From the NCBI RefSeq assembly GCF_012926505.1, contig NZ_JABBNT010000005.1:62001-126000 (forward strand): DNA of 64,000 nucleotides, written 5' to 3'. The DNA is from Pacificispira spongiicola (GTDB lineage: Bacteria; Pseudomonadota; Alphaproteobacteria; UBA8366; Aestuariispiraceae). The notes under the pieces were generated by a model. The model saw only the letters and a list, made by a program, of their open reading frames with translations. It did no database searches and had not been told where the DNA came from. Position 1 is the first letter of the stretch. Each line of letters starts with the position of its first letter. This document shows positions 16,999 through 28,389 of this stretch, one piece after another. The translations under genes were made by a program, and so were the position numbers.

Positions 16999-18993
16999 TT
17001 AATGGGCCAACAGATAAAAGCTGACGAGCACGACGACCCCGATCAGCATTGCGAAAGCATAGTGGTACAGATACCCGGTCTGCAGCAGGCTCAGGCGGCC
17101 GGCGGCGAATGCCGTGGTCTTGGCGACACCGTCGGGACCCAACCCGTCGATCGTCTGGCCGTCGCCGCGCTTCCAGAAGAAGCGGCCGATGGCAAAGGCC
17201 GGACGGACGAACAGGAAGTTATACAGTTCGTCGAAATACCACTTGTTGAGCGAGAACTGATAGAACGGCCCCCAGAATTCGCCGATGCGACGCCCGCGTT
17301 CCAGGCCGCTGCGATAGACCCAGACCGCGCCCGCGATCCCGATAATTCCAACGACCAGCGGCAGCATCTTCACCCAGACCGGCACATGGTGCGCGTTTTC
17401 GAGCGCCTTATGCTCTTCCAGGATCTTGATGGAGTCGCCCCAGAATTCGGCGAAGTGATGCCCCGTGAAATACGGCGCGAAGACAACGCCCGCGAACACC
17501 GCGCCGATGGCCAGCAGATACAGCGGCACCAGCATGACATTCGGCGATTCATGGACATGCGCCATGACGCGTTCGTCGGCCCGCGCCGGGGTATGGAACG
17601 TCATCCATAGCAGGCGCCAGGAATAGAACGCGGTCATCACGGCGGCCGCGATTCCCATCCAGAAGGCGAACATGCCGATCCCGGTATGCGCGCCATAGGC
17701 ACTTTCGAGAATGGCGTCCTTGGAGAAGAAACCAGCAAAACCGATTTGCGTGCCCGGAATACCGATCCCGCCAAGCGCCAACGACCCGATCCACATCATG
17801 ACCATGGTCTTTTTGATATGCGGGGCCAGCCCGCCCATCTTGCGCATGTCCTGTTCGTCCGAAACGGCATGGATCACGGAGCCCGCGCCCAGGAACAGCA
17901 GCGCCTTGAAGAAGGCGTGCGTGAACAGGTGGAACATCGCCGCCGGATAGGCCGAAACCCCCGCTGCGAAGAACATGTAGCCCAACTGCGAGCAAGTCGA
18001 ATAGGCGATGACCCGTTTGATGTCGTTCTGCGTCAGGCCGACCGTCGCGGCGAAGAAGGCCGTCATCGCCCCGACGAAGGTCACGACGGTCAGCGCCGTT
18101 TCCGAATATTCGAAGATCGGCGACAGACGGCAGACCATGAAGACACCGGCGGTGACCATGGTGGCGGCGTGGATCAGCGCGGAAACCGGCGTCGGACCTT
18201 CCATCGCGTCCGGCAGCCAGGTGTGCAGACCCAACTGTGCCGATTTACCCATCGCGCCCATGAACAAGAGCAGGCAGATGCAGGTGATCGCTTCCTGCGG
18301 CGTCAGCGTCATCCACAGGAACTGGAACGTCTGCCCCGCATCACCACCCTCGACGATGCCCGGAATGGCCGCGAAGATCGCGTCGAAGCCGAGCGATCCG
18401 GTCATCACGAAGGTCCCGAAGATGCCGAGCGCAAACCCGAAATCCCCGACGCGGTTGACGACGAAGGCCTTGATGGCGGCGGCATTGGCGGAGGGTTTCT
18501 TGTACCAGAACCCGATCAGCAGATAGGACGCCAGACCGACGCCTTCCCAGCCGAAGAACATCTGAACCAGGTTATCGGCGGTGACCAGCATCAGCATCAT
18601 GAAGGTAAACAGGCTGAGATAGGCCTGGAACCTCGGGATGCTGGGATCGTGGTGCATATAGCCGATGGAATAGATATGCACGACGGACGACACCGACGTG
18701 ACCACGACCAGCATGACCGCCGTCAGCGTGTCGATGCGCAGCGCCCAATCAAAGGCGAAATCGCCGACCGCGACCCAGTGCAGCAGATTGATCGTGTAGG
18801 CCTTGTCCGCCGCGTCATGGGCGAGGATGCCGACATTGATGAAGGTGATCCAGGCGAAGATGGCCGCCAGAACCAGCAGACCGGACGACACGATCTGGGC
18901 GAACAGGTCGCCCTTGTGACCGGCAATTGCCCGGCCGCCGAATCCGGCGACGAGAGCGCCGACGAGCGGCAGGAATACGATGAGTGCTTCCAT
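16999..18993 (-). CDS. nuoL: NADH-quinone oxidoreductase subunit L
   Basis: A 664-residue subunit, the distal proton channel of the complex I membrane arm, with about 16 helices and the long lateral helix HL near the C-terminus. Visible conserved stretches are the GYMHHDPSIPRFQAYLSLFT region, GWEGVGLASYLLIGFW, HTWLPDAMEGPTPVSALIHA and LTQNDIKRVIAYSTCSQLGYM. It is longer than E. coli NuoL (613), as is usual in alphaproteobacteria. It follows nuoK by 13 bases. Confidence 0.98.
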   Translation of the reverse strand: MEALIVFLPLVGALVAGFGGRAIAGHKGDLFAQIVSSGLLVLAAIFAWITFINVGILAHDAADKAYTINLLHWVAVGDFAFDWALRIDTLTAVMLVVVTSVSSVVHIYSIGYMHHDPSIPRFQAYLSLFTFMMLMLVTADNLVQMFFGWEGVGLASYLLIGFWYKKPSANAAAIKAFVVNRVGDFGFALGIFGTFVMTGSLGFDAIFAAIPGIVEGGDAGQTFQFLWMTLTPQEAITCICLLLFMGAMGKSAQLGLHTWLPDAMEGPTPVSALIHAATMVTAGVFMVCRLSPIFEYSETALTVVTFVGAMTAFFAATVGLTQNDIKRVIAYSTCSQLGYMFFAAGVSAYPAAMFHLFTHAFFKALLFLGAGSVIHAVSDEQDMRKMGGLAPHIKKTMVMMWIGSLALGGIGIPGTQIGFAGFFSKDAILESAYGAHTGIGMFAFWMGIAAAVMTAFYSWRLLWMTFHTPARADERVMAHVHESPNVMLVPLYLLAIGAVFAGVVFAPYFTGHHFAEFWGDSIKILEEHKALENAHHVPVWVKMLPLVVGIIGIAGAVWVYRSGLERGRRIGEFWGPFYQFSLNKWYFDELYNFLFVRPAFAIGRFFWKRGDGQTIDGLGPDGVAKTTAFAAGRLSLLQTGYLYHYAFAMLIGVVVLVSFYLLAH

Positions 18994-19006
18994 GGGATTC
19001 TCGCCC

Positions 19007-19315
19007 TTATCCCTTCATATTGCTGACATCGTCGACCGCAATAGACGCGCGGTTACGATAGAACACGACCAGGATCGCCAAACCGATGGCCGCTTCCGCG
19101 GCCGCGACGGTCAATACGAACATGGCGAAGATTTGGCCGGTCAGATCCTGCAGGAAGGCAGAAAACGCGACCAGATTGATATTCACCGCCAACAGCATCA
19201 GTTCGATCGACATCAGAATGACGATGACGTTGCGGCGATTCAGGAAAATCCCGAACAGACCCAGCGTGAACAGAATCGCCGCGACCGACAGGTAGTGAGA
19301 CAGTCCGATTTCCAT
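19007..19315 (-). CDS. nuoK: NADH-quinone oxidoreductase subunit K
   Basis: A 102-residue, three-helix membrane subunit of complex I. The family pattern is clear: [33 protein letters not shown], with the membrane glutamate in helix 2 that is essential for proton transfer, and the second glutamate in [12 protein letters not shown] of helix 3. It is the length expected for NuoK (100-102) and lies 16 bases downstream of nuoJ and 13 upstream of nuoL. Confidence 0.97.
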   Translation of the reverse strand: MEIGLSHYLSVAAILFTLGLFGIFLNRRNVIVILMSIELMLLAVNINLVAFSAFLQDLTGQIFAMFVLTVAAAEAAIGLAILVVFYRNRASIAVDDVSNMKG

Positions 19316-19331
19316 AATCCCGCTCCCTTTC

Positions 19332-19940
19332 TTACGCGCCGTCGCCGGGTTGAACTTTGACCAGGGTGACCTCGTCCTTCGACGAACGGGCGACCTGGTC
19401 GCGGATGACTTGTTTCTTGACGCCCGCCCGTTGACGGTGGGTCAGAACGATGGCACCGACCATGGCGACCAGCAGGATCATGCCCGCGCCTTGAAACAGG
19501 TAGATGTAGTCGGTGTAGATGACCTGACCGATGCTGCGGGTGTTGTGCACCTCTCCCACCACCGGGCCCAGGGAGATGGAGGCCAGTTCCGGTCCCAGGC
19601 TCCACGACGTCGCGACCATCGCCAGTTCCACGAACAGGATGCCGCCGATCACCGCGCCGATATAAACGTAGTTACGAACGCCCTTGCGCAGTTCGACGAA
19701 GTTCACGTCCAGCATCATGACGACGAACAGGAATAGAACCGCAACCGCGCCGACATAGACGACGACCAGGATCATCGCCAGGAATTCCGCGCCGATCAGG
19801 ACGAAAAGCCCCGCCGCGTTGAAGAAGGCGAGAATGAGGTAGAGCACCGAATGAACCGGGTTGCGCGACGTGACGACCATCACGGCGCAAGCCACGGTTA
19901 TCGCGGCGAAAATGTAGAACATGAACCCGGCGAATGCCAT
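19332..19940 (-). CDS. nuoJ: NADH-quinone oxidoreductase subunit J
   Basis: A 202-residue membrane subunit with five helices in the first 165 residues followed by a charged cytosolic tail. Characteristic sequence is [53 protein letters not shown] (shown here only as a guide: the key part is the [20 protein letters not shown] helix 3, whose distortion is part of the coupling mechanism). Length is above E. coli NuoJ (184) because of the tail. It lies 33 bases after nuoI. Confidence 0.96.
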   Translation of the reverse strand: MAFAGFMFYIFAAITVACAVMVVTSRNPVHSVLYLILAFFNAAGLFVLIGAEFLAMILVVVYVGAVAVLFLFVVMMLDVNFVELRKGVRNYVYIGAVIGGILFVELAMVATSWSLGPELASISLGPVVGEVHNTRSIGQVIYTDYIYLFQGAGMILLVAMVGAIVLTHRQRAGVKKQVIRDQVARSSKDEVTLVKVQPGDGA

Positions 19941-19973
19941 CGGTTCCCCCTTCGTCTATCTGCCCCCGCCGTG

Positions 19974-20462
19974 TTAGCGGTAAGGCGCGTCCAACTTCAA
20001 GTTCGCGGCGATTTCCGCTTCCCACCGTTCCCCGTTCGCGAGCAGCTTGTCCTTGTTGTAGAACAGCTCTTCACGGGTTTCGGTGGCGAATTCGAAATTC
20101 GGCCCCTCGACGATCGCATCCACCGGGCAGGCTTCCTGGCAGTAGCCGCAATAGATGCATTTCGTCATGTCGATATCGTAGCGCGTCGTCCGGCGCGACC
20201 CGTCGGCGCGCGGTTCGGCCTCGATCGTGATCGCCTGCGCCGGACAGATTGCCTCGCACAATTTACAGGCGATGCAGCGTTCTTCGCCGTTCGGATAGCG
20301 GCGCAACGCATGTTCGCCCCGGAAGCGCGGGCTCAACGGTCCCTTTTCATAGGGATAGTTGATCGTGTGCTTCGGCTTGAACATCGCCTTAAGCGTCAAG
20401 GCCATCCCGCTGAGCAATTCCGCCAGCAGGAAGGATTTCGCGGTACTGTCTAGGCTCGCCAT
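19974..20462 (-). CDS. nuoI: NADH-quinone oxidoreductase subunit I
   Basis: A 162-residue ferredoxin-like subunit at the junction of peripheral and membrane arms, carrying clusters N6a and N6b. Both [4Fe-4S] motifs are intact: [12 protein letters not shown] and [12 protein letters not shown]. The N-terminal amphipathic helix region and the [18 protein letters not shown] lead-in are typical. Length matches the alphaproteobacterial/mitochondrial form. It starts 22 bases after nuoH. Confidence 0.98.
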   Translation of the reverse strand: MASLDSTAKSFLLAELLSGMALTLKAMFKPKHTINYPYEKGPLSPRFRGEHALRRYPNGEERCIACKLCEAICPAQAITIEAEPRADGSRRTTRYDIDMTKCIYCGYCQEACPVDAIVEGPNFEFATETREELFYNKDKLLANGERWEAEIAANLKLDAPYR

Positions 20463-20484
20463 ATTGACGTCTCCTAAATCTAAC

Positions 20485-21543
20485 TTACTGCGCCGCAGTC
20501 GGCAGCAGATCGAAGGCCACCAGGAACCCGGCGGTCGCCACGACCCAGAACAGCGACAGCGGCAGGAATACCTTCCACCCCAGGCGCATCAACTGGTCAT
20601 AGCGATAGCGCGGGAAGGTTGCCCGAACCCACAGGAATATGAACAACACGAAGGCGATCTTCAGCGCGAACCAGATCGGCCCCGGGATCCAGGTGAACGG
20701 CGCGATGTCGAACGGCGGCAACCAACCTCCCAGGAACAGGACCGAGGTCATGGCGCTCATCAGGATCATGTTCGCGTATTCACCCAGGAAGAACAGCGCG
20801 AAGGCCATGGCCGAATATTCGACGTTGTAGCCCGACACCAGTTCCGCTTCCGCTTCCGGAAGGTCGAACGGCGCGCGGTTCGTTTCCGCGAGGGCGGAAA
20901 TCACGAAGACCACGAACATCGGCAGCATCGGCAGGAAGTACCAGTTCCAGAACCCGCTGCCGGCCTGCGACTTGACGATATCGCTGAGATTCAGCGACCC
21001 GACGCAGAGCAGCACGGAGACGATGACGAAGCCGATGGATACTTCGTAGGACACCATCTGCGCCGCTGAGCGCAACGCGCCCAGAAACGCGTATTTGGAG
21101 TTCGACGCCCAACCGGCGACGATGATCCCGTAAACGCCCAGCGACGAGATCGCAAAGAGATACAGGACGCCGACATTGATATCGGCCAGAACCCAACCGT
21201 CATCGAAGGGGATGACCGCCCAGGCGATCAGCGCCAGGATGAAGGTCAGCATCGGCGCGATCAGGAACAGAACCGGGTTCGCGCCCGACGGTACGACGGT
21301 TTCCTTCAGGAACAGCTTCAAGCCGTCCGCAAGCGGCTGCAACAGACCGAACGGGCCGACGACGTTCGGGCCCTTGCGGTACTGCATCCAGCCGATGACT
21401 TTTCGTTCCGCCAGCGTCAGATAAGCAACGCCCAGCAGGATCGGCACCGTGATCGCAAGGATCAGAAGGATCGTCAGGATGGTCGGCGCAAGATAGCTGC
21501 TCCACCAGACGCCTTCGAACAGGTTGGCGAACTGCTCAGCCAT
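20485..21543 (-). CDS. nuoH: NADH-quinone oxidoreductase subunit H
   Basis: A 352-residue membrane subunit with eight or nine helices that forms part of the quinone-binding chamber. The quinone-site loop is present as [19 protein letters not shown], along with the acidic loop [19 protein letters not shown], which is among the most conserved parts of the family. The ATG at 21543 lies eight bases inside the end of nuoG, so the two genes are translationally coupled. Confidence 0.98.
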   Translation of the reverse strand: MAEQFANLFEGVWWSSYLAPTILTILLILAITVPILLGVAYLTLAERKVIGWMQYRKGPNVVGPFGLLQPLADGLKLFLKETVVPSGANPVLFLIAPMLTFILALIAWAVIPFDDGWVLADINVGVLYLFAISSLGVYGIIVAGWASNSKYAFLGALRSAAQMVSYEVSIGFVIVSVLLCVGSLNLSDIVKSQAGSGFWNWYFLPMLPMFVVFVISALAETNRAPFDLPEAEAELVSGYNVEYSAMAFALFFLGEYANMILMSAMTSVLFLGGWLPPFDIAPFTWIPGPIWFALKIAFVLFIFLWVRATFPRYRYDQLMRLGWKVFLPLSLFWVVATAGFLVAFDLLPTAAQ

Positions 21544-23608
21544 TGGTACCGGTCCCCTCGCTTTGGCGGTCCAGCACGAAGGTCTGGGTGCACTCCGCCA
21601 TGGTCTCCGACGCCCGCGAAATCGGGTCGGTCATGTAGAAATTGTCGATCGGCGATTTGAACGGCGCGGCATTCATCTCCCCGGCGGTTCCGAAATCGCC
21701 CCATTCGGCGGCTTCGGCATCGTCGATCCGGGCCAGATGCGGATATTCCTCGCGCATTGCCTTGCGCAGGCCATCGAAATCGATCCAGGGCAAGGCCTTG
21801 CCTAGGGTTTCCGACAGCGCCCGCAGGATCGCCCAATCGTCCTTCGCCTCACCCGGCGGGAAAGCCGCCCGGCGCGCCAGTTGAACGCGTCCTTCCGTAT
21901 TCACGAAAGTGGCGTTCTTTTCCGTATAGGCCGCCCCCGGCAGGATCACGTCGGCGGCATGCGCGCCACGGTCGCCGTGGTGGCCCTGATAGACAACGAA
22001 GGCCTTGCCGCCGGTCAGGTCGACCTCATCCGCGCCCAGCAGGTAAACGAACTTCACCGCGCCGGAGGCCGCACCGTCGACGATTTCCGGCACCGACTTG
22101 CCGCCCTCACCCGGCACGAAGCCGAGATCGAGCGCCCCAACACGGCTCGCCGCCGTGTGCAGCACGTTGAAACCGTTCCAGCCGTCCTTCACCATGCCGA
22201 AATCGTCGGCCAGCTTCTTCGCAGTGGCCAGGACCGCCGCGCCGTCCGGACGATTGATCGCGCCCATGCCGACGATGATCATCGGCTTTTCCGCATCCTT
22301 CAGGATCTTGGCGAAGGGGTGCTTGCCGGACGCAACATCGGATAGGGTTTCCGGACCTGCGCCGAGATAATCGACATCGAAGGTCGTCTTCACCTGCGGA
22401 CCGATGGACGCAACCTTCAACTGACCGCCCATCCAACGTTTGCGGATGCGCGCATTGATGATCGGCGCCTCCCAACGGATGTTGGACCCCACGATGAGGA
22501 GCGCGTCCGCCTCGTCGATCCCGGCGATGGTCGTGTTGAAAATGTAACCGGCGCGCGTCGTAGCATCGAGTTTCGCGCCGTCCTGACGGCAATCGAGGTT
22601 GGCGACGCCCAGGCTGGCCATCAGTTTTTTCAGCGAATAGACGCTTTCCGCATCTGCCTGATCGCCGACGATCGCGGCCATGGCGTCGCGCTTCATGCCC
22701 TTCACGGCCCCGGCGATGGCGGTCATTGCTTCCGGCCATGTCGCGGGCTTCAACTTGCCGTCTTCACCGCGCACATAGGGGCGGTCCAGACGCTGACGGC
22801 GCAGACCGTCGCAGGCATAGCGCGTCTTGTCGGAAATCCATTCCTCGTTCACGTCTTCATTCAGACGCGGCAGAACGCGCAGCACTTCGTTCCCGCGCGT
22901 ATCGACGCGGATGTTGGAGCCGACGGCGTCCATCACATCGACGCTTTCCGTCTTCTTCAATTCCCAGGGCCGCGCTTCGAAGGCATAGGGCTTCGACGTC
23001 AGCGCGCCGACCGGGCATAGATCGATGACGTTGGCCGACATTTCGCTATCGAGGGCCTTTTCCAGCGTCGAGATTTCGGCATTTTCGCCCCGGTTCAGCA
23101 GGCCGATCTCCTCGACCCCCGCCACTTCGGCGGAAAACCGGACGCAGCGCGTGCAGTGAATGCAACGGGTCATGATCGTGTTGATCAGCGGGCCCATATA
23201 TTTGTCTTTAACCGCGCGCTTGTTCTCATGATACCGCGACCCCCCGCGACCATAGGCCATGGCCTGATCCTGCAGGTCGCATTCGCCGCCCTGATCGCAG
23301 ATCGGGCAGTCGAGCGGATGGTTGATCAGCAGGAATTCCATGACACCGTTGCGGGCCTTATGGACCATCGGCGTGTCGGTGAAGATTTCCTGGTTCGGCG
23401 CGACGGGAAGCGCGCAGGACGCGGCCGGTTTCGGCGGACCGGGCTTCACCTCGACCAGGCACATGCGGCAGTTCCCGGCAACCGACAGTCGCTCGTGATA
23501 GCAGAAGCGCGGAATTTCCACGCCCGCCTGTTCACAGGCCTGCAGGACGGTCATGCCCTGTTCGACCTCGTGTTCTTCGCCGTTAATCTTGACGGTGATC
23601 GTCGCCAT
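21536..23608 (-). CDS. nuoG: NADH-quinone oxidoreductase subunit G
   Basis: A 690-residue peripheral-arm subunit carrying several iron-sulfur clusters. The N-terminal 2Fe-2S ferredoxin domain has [19 protein letters not shown]; the His-Cys3 cluster motif is [18 protein letters not shown] (near residues 110-127); and the next 4Fe-4S motif is [11 protein letters not shown]. The remaining part is the molybdopterin-oxidoreductase-like domain without cofactor. Length equals that of alphaproteobacterial and mitochondrial 75-kDa subunits rather than the 900-residue enteric form. It overlaps nuoH by eight bases. Confidence 0.98.
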   Translation of the reverse strand: MATITVKINGEEHEVEQGMTVLQACEQAGVEIPRFCYHERLSVAGNCRMCLVEVKPGPPKPAASCALPVAPNQEIFTDTPMVHKARNGVMEFLLINHPLDCPICDQGGECDLQDQAMAYGRGGSRYHENKRAVKDKYMGPLINTIMTRCIHCTRCVRFSAEVAGVEEIGLLNRGENAEISTLEKALDSEMSANVIDLCPVGALTSKPYAFEARPWELKKTESVDVMDAVGSNIRVDTRGNEVLRVLPRLNEDVNEEWISDKTRYACDGLRRQRLDRPYVRGEDGKLKPATWPEAMTAIAGAVKGMKRDAMAAIVGDQADAESVYSLKKLMASLGVANLDCRQDGAKLDATTRAGYIFNTTIAGIDEADALLIVGSNIRWEAPIINARIRKRWMGGQLKVASIGPQVKTTFDVDYLGAGPETLSDVASGKHPFAKILKDAEKPMIIVGMGAINRPDGAAVLATAKKLADDFGMVKDGWNGFNVLHTAASRVGALDLGFVPGEGGKSVPEIVDGAASGAVKFVYLLGADEVDLTGGKAFVVYQGHHGDRGAHAADVILPGAAYTEKNATFVNTEGRVQLARRAAFPPGEAKDDWAILRALSETLGKALPWIDFDGLRKAMREEYPHLARIDDAEAAEWGDFGTAGEMNAAPFKSPIDNFYMTDPISRASETMAECTQTFVLDRQSEGTGTNG

Positions 23609-23625
23609 ATCCTGCGCCCTACCCG

Positions 23626-24939
23626 TTATTCAGCCGCCGCCGCGCCGCTCATAGCGACACGCGTGCGATTTTTGATGCGGTCTTCGATTTCGTCGCGGAA
23701 ATGCCGGACAAGGCCCTGGATCGGCCAAGCCGCCGCATCGCCGAGGGCGCAAATCGTGTGCCCTTCGATCTGCTTCGTGACTTCGATCAGGGAATCGATT
23801 TCCTCGATTTCCGCCTCGCCCCGGACCAACCGGTCCATGACGCGCCACATCCAGCCGGTACCTTCGCGGCACGGCGTGCACTGGCCGCAGCTTTCGTGCT
23901 TGTAGAAGTAGCTGAGGCGCGCGATCGCCTTGATGACGTCGGTCGATTTGTCCATGACGATGACCGCTGCCGTGCCCAGGCCGGATTTCTGTTCCTTCAG
24001 CGCGTCGAAATCCATCAGCACGTCGTCGCAGATATCCTTCGGCAGCAACGGCACCGACGACCCGCCCGGAATGACGGCCTTCAGATTGTCCCAGCCGCCG
24101 CGCACGCCGCCGCAATGCCGTTCCAGCAGTTCCTTCAACGGGATCGACATAGCTTCTTCGACGTTGCAGGACTTGTTCACGTGACCGGAAATGCAGAACA
24201 GCTTGGTTCCGGAATTGTTTTCGCGACCGAAGCCCTGGAACCATTCCGCCCCGCGCCGCAGGATTTCACCTGTGACCGCAATGCTTTCCACGTTGTTGAC
24301 CGTCGTCGGGCAGCCATACAGGCCCGCCATGGCCGGAAACGGCGGCTTCAGGCGCGGCTGGCCCTTCTTACCTTCCAGGCTTTCCAGCAGGGCGGTTTCC
24401 TCGCCGCAGATATAGGCGCCGGCGCCGTGATGGATCGCGATGTCGAAATCGTAACCGGTGCCGCAAGCGTTCTTGCCGACAAGGCCCGCCGCATAGGCTT
24501 CGGCGATTGCGCCTTCCATCACCTTGTATTCCAGGCGGTACTCGCCGCGGATATAGATGTAACAGTTATGCGCGCCCATCGCGACGGAGGCCAACAGGCA
24601 GCCTTCGATGAAGGTATGCGGGTCGTTGCGCATGATTTCCCGGTCCTTACAGGTTCCGGGTTCGGATTCGTCCGCGTTGACGACAAGGTAGGACGGCTTT
24701 TCCGGCGTCGCCTGGGGCATGAAGGACCATTTCAGGCCCGTCGGGAAACCCGCGCCGCCGCGACCGCGCAGGCCGGAGGCCTTCACGATTTCAACGATCT
24801 TCTCGCGGCCGAGCGCGACCAGGTCTTTCGTCCCGTTCCACGCGCCGCGCTTCTTCGCCGCCTCAAGGTTCCACGGGTGATACCCATAGAGATTCTTGAA
24901 GATGCGATCCTCGTCCTTAAGCGGAGACCAATCCGGCAT
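23626..24939 (-). CDS. nuoF: NADH-quinone oxidoreductase subunit F
   Basis: A 437-residue NADH-oxidising subunit with FMN and cluster N3. Features in order: FMN/NADH fold with [17 protein letters not shown] near residues 65-80, the [16 protein letters not shown] segment, and the 4Fe-4S ligands Cys351, Cys354, Cys357 ([11 protein letters not shown]) and Cys397 ([10 protein letters not shown]). All ligands are present. It lies 18 bases after nuoE and 17 before nuoG. Confidence 0.98.
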   Translation of the reverse strand: MPDWSPLKDEDRIFKNLYGYHPWNLEAAKKRGAWNGTKDLVALGREKIVEIVKASGLRGRGGAGFPTGLKWSFMPQATPEKPSYLVVNADESEPGTCKDREIMRNDPHTFIEGCLLASVAMGAHNCYIYIRGEYRLEYKVMEGAIAEAYAAGLVGKNACGTGYDFDIAIHHGAGAYICGEETALLESLEGKKGQPRLKPPFPAMAGLYGCPTTVNNVESIAVTGEILRRGAEWFQGFGRENNSGTKLFCISGHVNKSCNVEEAMSIPLKELLERHCGGVRGGWDNLKAVIPGGSSVPLLPKDICDDVLMDFDALKEQKSGLGTAAVIVMDKSTDVIKAIARLSYFYKHESCGQCTPCREGTGWMWRVMDRLVRGEAEIEEIDSLIEVTKQIEGHTICALGDAAAWPIQGLVRHFRDEIEDRIKNRTRVAMSGAAAAE

Positions 24940-24957
24940 GGCGTAAGCCCCCTTCCC

Positions 24958-25560
24958 TTAACTTCTGACCTGCGGCGCCGGGCCGGTCAGCAAGGTTTGC
25001 GGCCCGCCTTCCGGTTCGGAACAGCTGCGGCCATTCTGCGGCCCGGGGGCCACACTCTCGCCTTTCGCCAGACGGTCGATGATGTCGACCATGATTTCCG
25101 GCGTCAGGTCTTCGTAATAGTCGTCGTTGATCTGGACCATCGGCGCATTGCAGCACGCGCCCAGGCATTCGACTTCGGTCAGGGTGAACTGGCCGTCTTT
25201 CGTCGTTTCGCCGTTGTGGATGTCCAGTTTCTTTTCGATCGCCGCCCGGATGTCTTCCGCGCCGCGCAGCATGCAGGGCGTCGTGCCGCACAATTGGATA
25301 TGGAAGTTCCCCACCGGTTCCAGATTCACCATGGTGAAGAAGCTGGCGACCTCCATCACGCGGATATAGGGCATATCCAGCATTTCGGAGATTTTGGCGA
25401 TCGCCGCCGGTGTCACATAATGGCCGTTGGCGTGGTTCTGCTCCTGCGCCAGGAACAGCAGCGCCAGAACAGCGGACTGGCTCCGCTTTTCCGGATATTT
25501 GGCGATGTTCCGTTCGGCTTCCTTCAGGAATTCGCCGGTAAATTCGAACGTATCCGTCAT
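24958..25560 (-). CDS. nuoE: NADH-quinone oxidoreductase subunit E
   Basis: A 200-residue thioredoxin-like 2Fe-2S subunit (cluster N1a). The cluster ligands are in QLCGTTPCMLRG and VECLGACCNAPM. The ATG at 25560 (MTDTFEFTGEFLKEAERN) is preferred to upstream codons, which lie inside nuoD and give no recognisable fold. About 30 residues rich in Gly, Pro and Ser extend beyond the end of the E. coli protein (166 residues), as in other alphaproteobacteria. It follows nuoD by 13 bases. Confidence 0.97.
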   Translation of the reverse strand: MTDTFEFTGEFLKEAERNIAKYPEKRSQSAVLALLFLAQEQNHANGHYVTPAAIAKISEMLDMPYIRVMEVASFFTMVNLEPVGNFHIQLCGTTPCMLRGAEDIRAAIEKKLDIHNGETTKDGQFTLTEVECLGACCNAPMVQINDDYYEDLTPEIMVDIIDRLAKGESVAPGPQNGRSCSEPEGGPQTLLTGPAPQVRS

Positions 25561-25573
25561 CTCTTCCGTATCC

Positions 25574-26794
25574 TTACCGATCGATCTCGCCGAACACGAC
25601 GTCGAAGCCGCCCAGAATGGCGACCGAGTCGGCCAGCATATGACCGCGGCAAACGTGGTCCATGGCCTGAAGATGCGCGAAACCCGGCGCGCGGATCTTG
25701 CAGCGATAGGGTTTGTTCGTGCCGTCGGAAACCAGATAGACGCCGAATTCGCCTTTCGGCGCCTCGACGGCGGTATAGGTCTCACCGGCAGGAACGTGAA
25801 AGCCTTCGGTATAAAGCTTGAAGTGATGGATGAGGGATTCCATCGACTGTTTCATGTCCGACCGGCGCGGCGGCGATACTTTCGCATTAGTCGACAGAAC
25901 CGGGCCTTTCGGCATTTCCGCCAGACATTGCTTCACGATTTTCAGCGATTCGCGCATTTCCGCGACCCGGACCAGATAGCGGCTGTAACAGTCGCCGTTC
26001 TTCCCGACCGGAATGTCGAAATCCATCTTGTCGTAAACGTCGTAAGGCTGCGACTTGCGCAAGTCCCAGGCAATCCCCGACCCACGAATAACCGGGCCGG
26101 ACATGCCCCAGGCCATCGCCTCTTCCGGGGAAATGATGCCGATATCGACGGACCGCTGTTTGAAGATGCGGTTTTCCGTCAGCAGGCTTTCCATGTCGTC
26201 GATGAATTTCGGGAACCCGTCCGCCCATTCCTCGATCTTCGCCGCCATATCCGCGGGCATATCCTGGTGAACGCCGCCGATTCGATAAAAGGCCGCGTGC
26301 AGACGCGCACCGCAGACCCCCTCATAGAATTCCATCAGCTTTTCGCGTTCTTCGAAGGCCCACAGCATCGGCGTCATCGCACCGACATCCATGGCATAGG
26401 CCGGAACGTTCAGAAGATGGTTCAGAATACGGCTGATTTCATCGAACAGGACACGCATATACTGCCCGCGTAGCGGGACATCGACGCCCAGCAGTTTCTC
26501 CCCCGCCAGAACGAAGGCATGTTCCTGCACCATAGGCGCGACGTAATCCAGGCGGTCAAAATACGGGATCGCCTGCATATAGGTCTTGTATTCGATCAGC
26601 TTTTCCGTGCCGCGGTGCAGCAGGCCGATATGCGGGTCCAGACGTTCAATGACCTCCCCGTCCATTTCCATGACCATTCGCAACACGCCATGCGCCGCCG
26701 GGTGCTGCGGCCCGAAATTCATGGTCAGCGTCTTGATGGTGGGATCCTGGTCGGTCCCGACGAGAGACGCAGCGTTCGATTCGGCGACACTCAT
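25574..26794 (-). CDS. nuoD: NADH-quinone oxidoreductase subunit D
   Basis: A 406-residue peripheral-arm subunit (49-kDa homologue) related to the large subunit of NiFe hydrogenases, forming the quinone pocket with NuoB. The start carries [16 protein letters not shown] and the quinone-site histidine, with [16 protein letters not shown] following. It is a separate gene, not fused to nuoC as in enteric bacteria. It begins three bases after nuoC. Confidence 0.98.
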   Translation of the reverse strand: MSVAESNAASLVGTDQDPTIKTLTMNFGPQHPAAHGVLRMVMEMDGEVIERLDPHIGLLHRGTEKLIEYKTYMQAIPYFDRLDYVAPMVQEHAFVLAGEKLLGVDVPLRGQYMRVLFDEISRILNHLLNVPAYAMDVGAMTPMLWAFEEREKLMEFYEGVCGARLHAAFYRIGGVHQDMPADMAAKIEEWADGFPKFIDDMESLLTENRIFKQRSVDIGIISPEEAMAWGMSGPVIRGSGIAWDLRKSQPYDVYDKMDFDIPVGKNGDCYSRYLVRVAEMRESLKIVKQCLAEMPKGPVLSTNAKVSPPRRSDMKQSMESLIHHFKLYTEGFHVPAGETYTAVEAPKGEFGVYLVSDGTNKPYRCKIRAPGFAHLQAMDHVCRGHMLADSVAILGGFDVVFGEIDR

Positions 26795-26797
26795 CCC

Positions 26798-27424
26798 TTA
26801 TTTCCCTTCCTGCTGCGCATCGGCCTTCTCGTCGCCCGGCAGTTTCGGCGTCATGCCTTCCCACGGGCTGAGGAAGTCGAAGCTGCGGAATTCCTGCGTC
26901 AGCTTCACCGGTTCGTAGACGACACGGCGCTGTTCGTCGTCGTAGCGCATTTCGACGTAACCCGTCAGCGGGAAATCCCGGCGCTGCGGATGCCCTTCGA
27001 AGCCGTAATCGGTCAGGATGCGGCGCAAATCCGGATGGTCGGAGAAGAAGACCCCGTACATGTCCCAGACTTCGCGTTCGTACCAGTTCACGGACGGCCA
27101 GACCGCCACGGTCGACGGAACCGCGGTATCTTCATCCACCGCGACCTTCACCCGGCAGCGCATGTTGTGCTTGAAGCTCAACAGATTGTAGACGACGTCG
27201 AAGCGGCGTTCCCGATCCGGATAGTCCACGCCGCAGACGTCGACCGCCTGTTGGAACAGGCATTGCGAATCGTCGCGCAGGAACTTGCACAGTTTCAACA
27301 GCGATTGCGGCGGCACGGTCACGACCAGCTCGTCGTTTACAAGCTCACAGCCTCCGATTTCGTCGCCGAATTTCGCCTCGATATAGGAACCGAGTTCGGT
27401 CAGCGATTCGCGGTTCGCGGTCAT
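26798..27424 (-). CDS. nuoC: NADH-quinone oxidoreductase subunit C
   Basis: A 208-residue peripheral-arm subunit (30-kDa homologue) without cofactors. The family signature [27 protein letters not shown] is present, followed by [15 protein letters not shown]. The alanine- and lysine-containing tail ([11 protein letters not shown]) is variable in the family. A 54-base gap separates it from nuoB, the widest gap in the operon, and only three bases separate it from nuoD. Confidence 0.98.
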   Translation of the reverse strand: MTANRESLTELGSYIEAKFGDEIGGCELVNDELVVTVPPQSLLKLCKFLRDDSQCLFQQAVDVCGVDYPDRERRFDVVYNLLSFKHNMRCRVKVAVDEDTAVPSTVAVWPSVNWYEREVWDMYGVFFSDHPDLRRILTDYGFEGHPQRRDFPLTGYVEMRYDDEQRRVVYEPVKLTQEFRSFDFLSPWEGMTPKLPGDEKADAQQEGK

Positions 27425-27478
27425 GGTCTCAACGTGCCCCCTAAGATACAGGCAACCAAATCAAAACGCGCCGGACGA

Positions 27479-28033
27479 TCAGCGTGCGATCGTTCCGGTA
27501 CGACGAATCTTCTTCTGCAATTGCAGAACGCCATATACCAGGGCTTCCGCAGTCGGCGGACAGCCCGGCACATAGATGTCGACCGGGACGATGCGGTCGC
27601 ATCCCCGAACGACGGAATAGCTGTAGTGATAATAGCCGCCGCCATTGGCACAGGAGCCCATGGAGATCACCCAACGCGGCTCGGCCATCTGGTCGTAAAC
27701 CTTACGCAGAGCGGGCGCCATTTTGTTGGTCAGCGTGCCGGCGACGATCATCACATCCGACTGACGAGGCGAGGCGCGCACGACGACACCGAATCGGTCG
27801 AGGTCGTATCGCGGCATATAGGCGTGGATCATCTCCACCGCGCAACAGGCCAGACCGAAGGTCATCGGCCACATGGAGCCCGTGCGGGCCCAGTTCACCA
27901 GCTTGTCGAAATTCGCGACGACGAAGCCTTTGTCCTGAAGCTCTTCATTTACCGCGCCCAGGACGCTGTCCTGTGCCGCGCCCGGCTGGAGCAGCCCCTG
28001 CCCGGCCGTCGGATTAATGGTCGTTACTCCCAT
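27479..28033 (-). CDS. nuoB: NADH-quinone oxidoreductase subunit B
   Basis: A 184-residue subunit that carries cluster N2, the last iron-sulfur centre before quinone. The tandem cysteine motif is visible in GLACCAVEM, with the other ligands in [13 protein letters not shown] and [12 protein letters not shown] proline- and glutamine-rich N-terminus precedes the domain, as in other alphaproteobacteria. It overlaps the 3' end of nuoA by ten bases. Confidence 0.98.
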   Translation of the reverse strand: MGVTTINPTAGQGLLQPGAAQDSVLGAVNEELQDKGFVVANFDKLVNWARTGSMWPMTFGLACCAVEMIHAYMPRYDLDRFGVVVRASPRQSDVMIVAGTLTNKMAPALRKVYDQMAEPRWVISMGSCANGGGYYHYSYSVVRGCDRIVPVDIYVPGCPPTAEALVYGVLQLQKKIRRTGTIAR

Positions 28034-28389
28034 TCCAGAGCCCCTTTACGCCATTCGTAGACGAAACCGATGGTCAGAATTCCAAGGAAGATCACCATCG
28101 ACCAGAACCCGAACAGGCCGATATCGCCAAGCGCGACGGCCCAGGGGAACAGAAAGGCGACTTCCAGGTCGAAGATGATGAAGAGAAGCGTGACGAGGTA
28201 GAACCGCACGTCGAAACGCGAACGCGCATCGTCGAAAGCCTCAAACCCGCACTCGTAAGCCGACAGTTTTTCCGAATCAGGATGCTGACGCGCAACAAGC
28301 ATGCTGCCGACGATCATGAGTGCGGATACCGCTATGGCTATGCCGAGAAAGACGAGGATCGGGAAGTAGTCGCTGAGCAGTTCTTCCAT
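28024..28389 (-). CDS. nuoA: NADH-quinone oxidoreductase subunit A
   Basis: A 121-residue, three-helix membrane subunit and the first gene of the operon. The ATG at 28389 ([16 protein letters not shown]) starts the first helix directly and is preferred to upstream in-frame codons. The conserved loop [26 protein letters not shown] and the helix-2 sequence [19 protein letters not shown] are diagnostic. The region upstream should hold the promoter for the whole complex I unit. Confidence 0.97.
   Translation of the reverse strand: MEELLSDYFPILVFLGIAIAVSALMIVGSMLVARQHPDSEKLSAYECGFEAFDDARSRFDVRFYLVTLLFIIFDLEVAFLFPWAVALGDIGLFGFWSMVIFLGILTIGFVYEWRKGALEWE

Noticed and set aside
15472-19026. Long plus-strand frames opposite nuoM and nuoL
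   Set aside because: Products are extremely rich in His, Gln, Asp and Arg, the mirror image of hydrophobic codons read backwards; no ribosome-binding sites.
23701-25821. A 706-codon open frame antisense to nuoF, nuoE and part of nuoD
   Set aside because: The minus-strand genes carry full complex I motifs. The long antisense frame results from avoidance of TTA, CTA and TCA codons in GC-rich genes; its product is Arg/His/Asp-rich without domains.
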